Source: Nitrospira sp.
GTDB taxonomy: Bacteria; Nitrospirota; JACRHL01
Assembly: GCA_026994095.1 (NCBI GenBank)
Contig: JALWRU010000235.1
Span: 1 to 5,973, forward strand
Direction: 5' to 3'
DNA length: 5,973 bases
Below, piece after piece: positions 5,671-5,973 of the stretch (the first letter of the stretch is position 1; each line of letters begins with the position of its first letter). Made by a program: the position numbers and the translations under genes. The notes under the pieces were generated by a model. That model saw nothing but the letters and a program-made list of their open reading frames with translations, was not told where the DNA came from and ran no database searches.

Positions 5671-5973
5671 TTAGTCGGTGGTAATGCGGCTGAAATCGGC
5701 GAAGCGGGCAAAACCGTCGCGGATACGGGCCAGCATGGACAGGCGCAGCTGTTTCACGTCCTCATCCGGGTCCATCACCAGTACGCCATCAAAGAAGGCG
5801 TCTACCTGCGGTCGCAGGGCGGCCATGGTGGCCAGCCGGTGGTTGGCCGGATGACGGGTATCCAGTTGTCCCTCGACCTGACTGAACGCCGCCCACAGGT
5901 CGGCTTCCGGCCCGGCCACCAGTTTGTCTGCGGCCACGTCGCTGGCGCTAAATCCTGCCGGGATGATCTTCAT
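5671..5973 (-). CDS. glyS: Glycyl-tRNA synthetase beta subunit, C-terminal end (cut by window edge)
   Basis: GlyS is the tRNA-binding beta chain of the two-subunit glycyl-tRNA synthetase, which charges tRNA-Gly together with the catalytic alpha chain GlyQ. Only the last 100 codons lie in the window, ending in TAA at 5671-5673. The segment near residues 53-67 (LRPQVDAFFDGVLVM), the following acidic DPDED, and LSMLARIRDGFARFADFS (78-95) align well from memory with the C-terminal anticodon-binding-like domain of E. coli GlyS (LREPVDAFFDKVMVM... and RVADIS near the end). The Met codon at the right edge of the window is almost certainly internal, since GlyS is normally close to 690 residues. The short D-rich tail SRITTD is unremarkable. 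Identity rests on this one domain, but the motif is distinctive. Confidence 0.9.
   Translation of the reverse strand: MKIIPAGFSASDVAADKLVAGPEADLWAAFSQVEGQLDTRHPANHRLATMAALRPQVDAFFDGVLVMDPDEDVKQLRLSMLARIRDGFARFADFSRITTD

Overview
The window is a gene-dense, GC-rich stretch of bacterial chromosome. Every supportable gene lies on the minus strand, so it reads from right to left: glyS (3' end only), mnmA, a small metallo-beta-lactamase-fold hydrolase gene, leuC, leuD, leuB, and asd (5' portion only). It looks like core housekeeping DNA. I see no insertion sequence, tRNA or rRNA gene, CRISPR array, phage or toxin-antitoxin signal, and no new multi-gene system.

The organism is most likely a proteobacterium. 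The two-subunit glycyl-tRNA synthetase (glyS beta chain), the 466-residue LeuC with a separate 214-residue LeuD, and the leuC-leuD-leuB-asd order all fit that. Two proteins are unlike the enterobacterial versions. Asd carries an NPNCSTIQ active site, and MnmA carries TPNPCIRCN with SQEICFV. This suggests a lineage outside the enteric-type gammaproteobacteria, but I cannot name a class from this sequence alone.

Right part (about 3872-5973): the end of glyS is followed, after 78 bp, by mnmA (tRNA U34 2-thiolation). mnmA overlaps the start of the hydrolase gene by 4 bp (ATGA). This is a translation and tRNA-quality cluster with a YcbL/glyoxalase-II-like enzyme attached.

Middle (3740-3871): the only sizeable intergenic region, 132 bp. 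It holds a plausible sigma70-type promoter facing leuC. It also holds a long nested inverted repeat (3760-3823) that would fold as a hairpin in the leader RNA, ending 20 nt before leuC. This is the most interesting non-coding signal in the window.

Left part (1-3739): leuC and leuD encode the two subunits of isopropylmalate isomerase and abut with no spacer. leuB encodes 3-isopropylmalate dehydrogenase, and asd encodes aspartate-semialdehyde dehydrogenase. Gaps of 0, 21 and 12 bp, each with a Shine-Dalgarno sequence, indicate one operon. It joins the later steps of leucine synthesis to the branch-point enzyme for lysine/diaminopimelate, threonine and methionine. leuA is not in the window.
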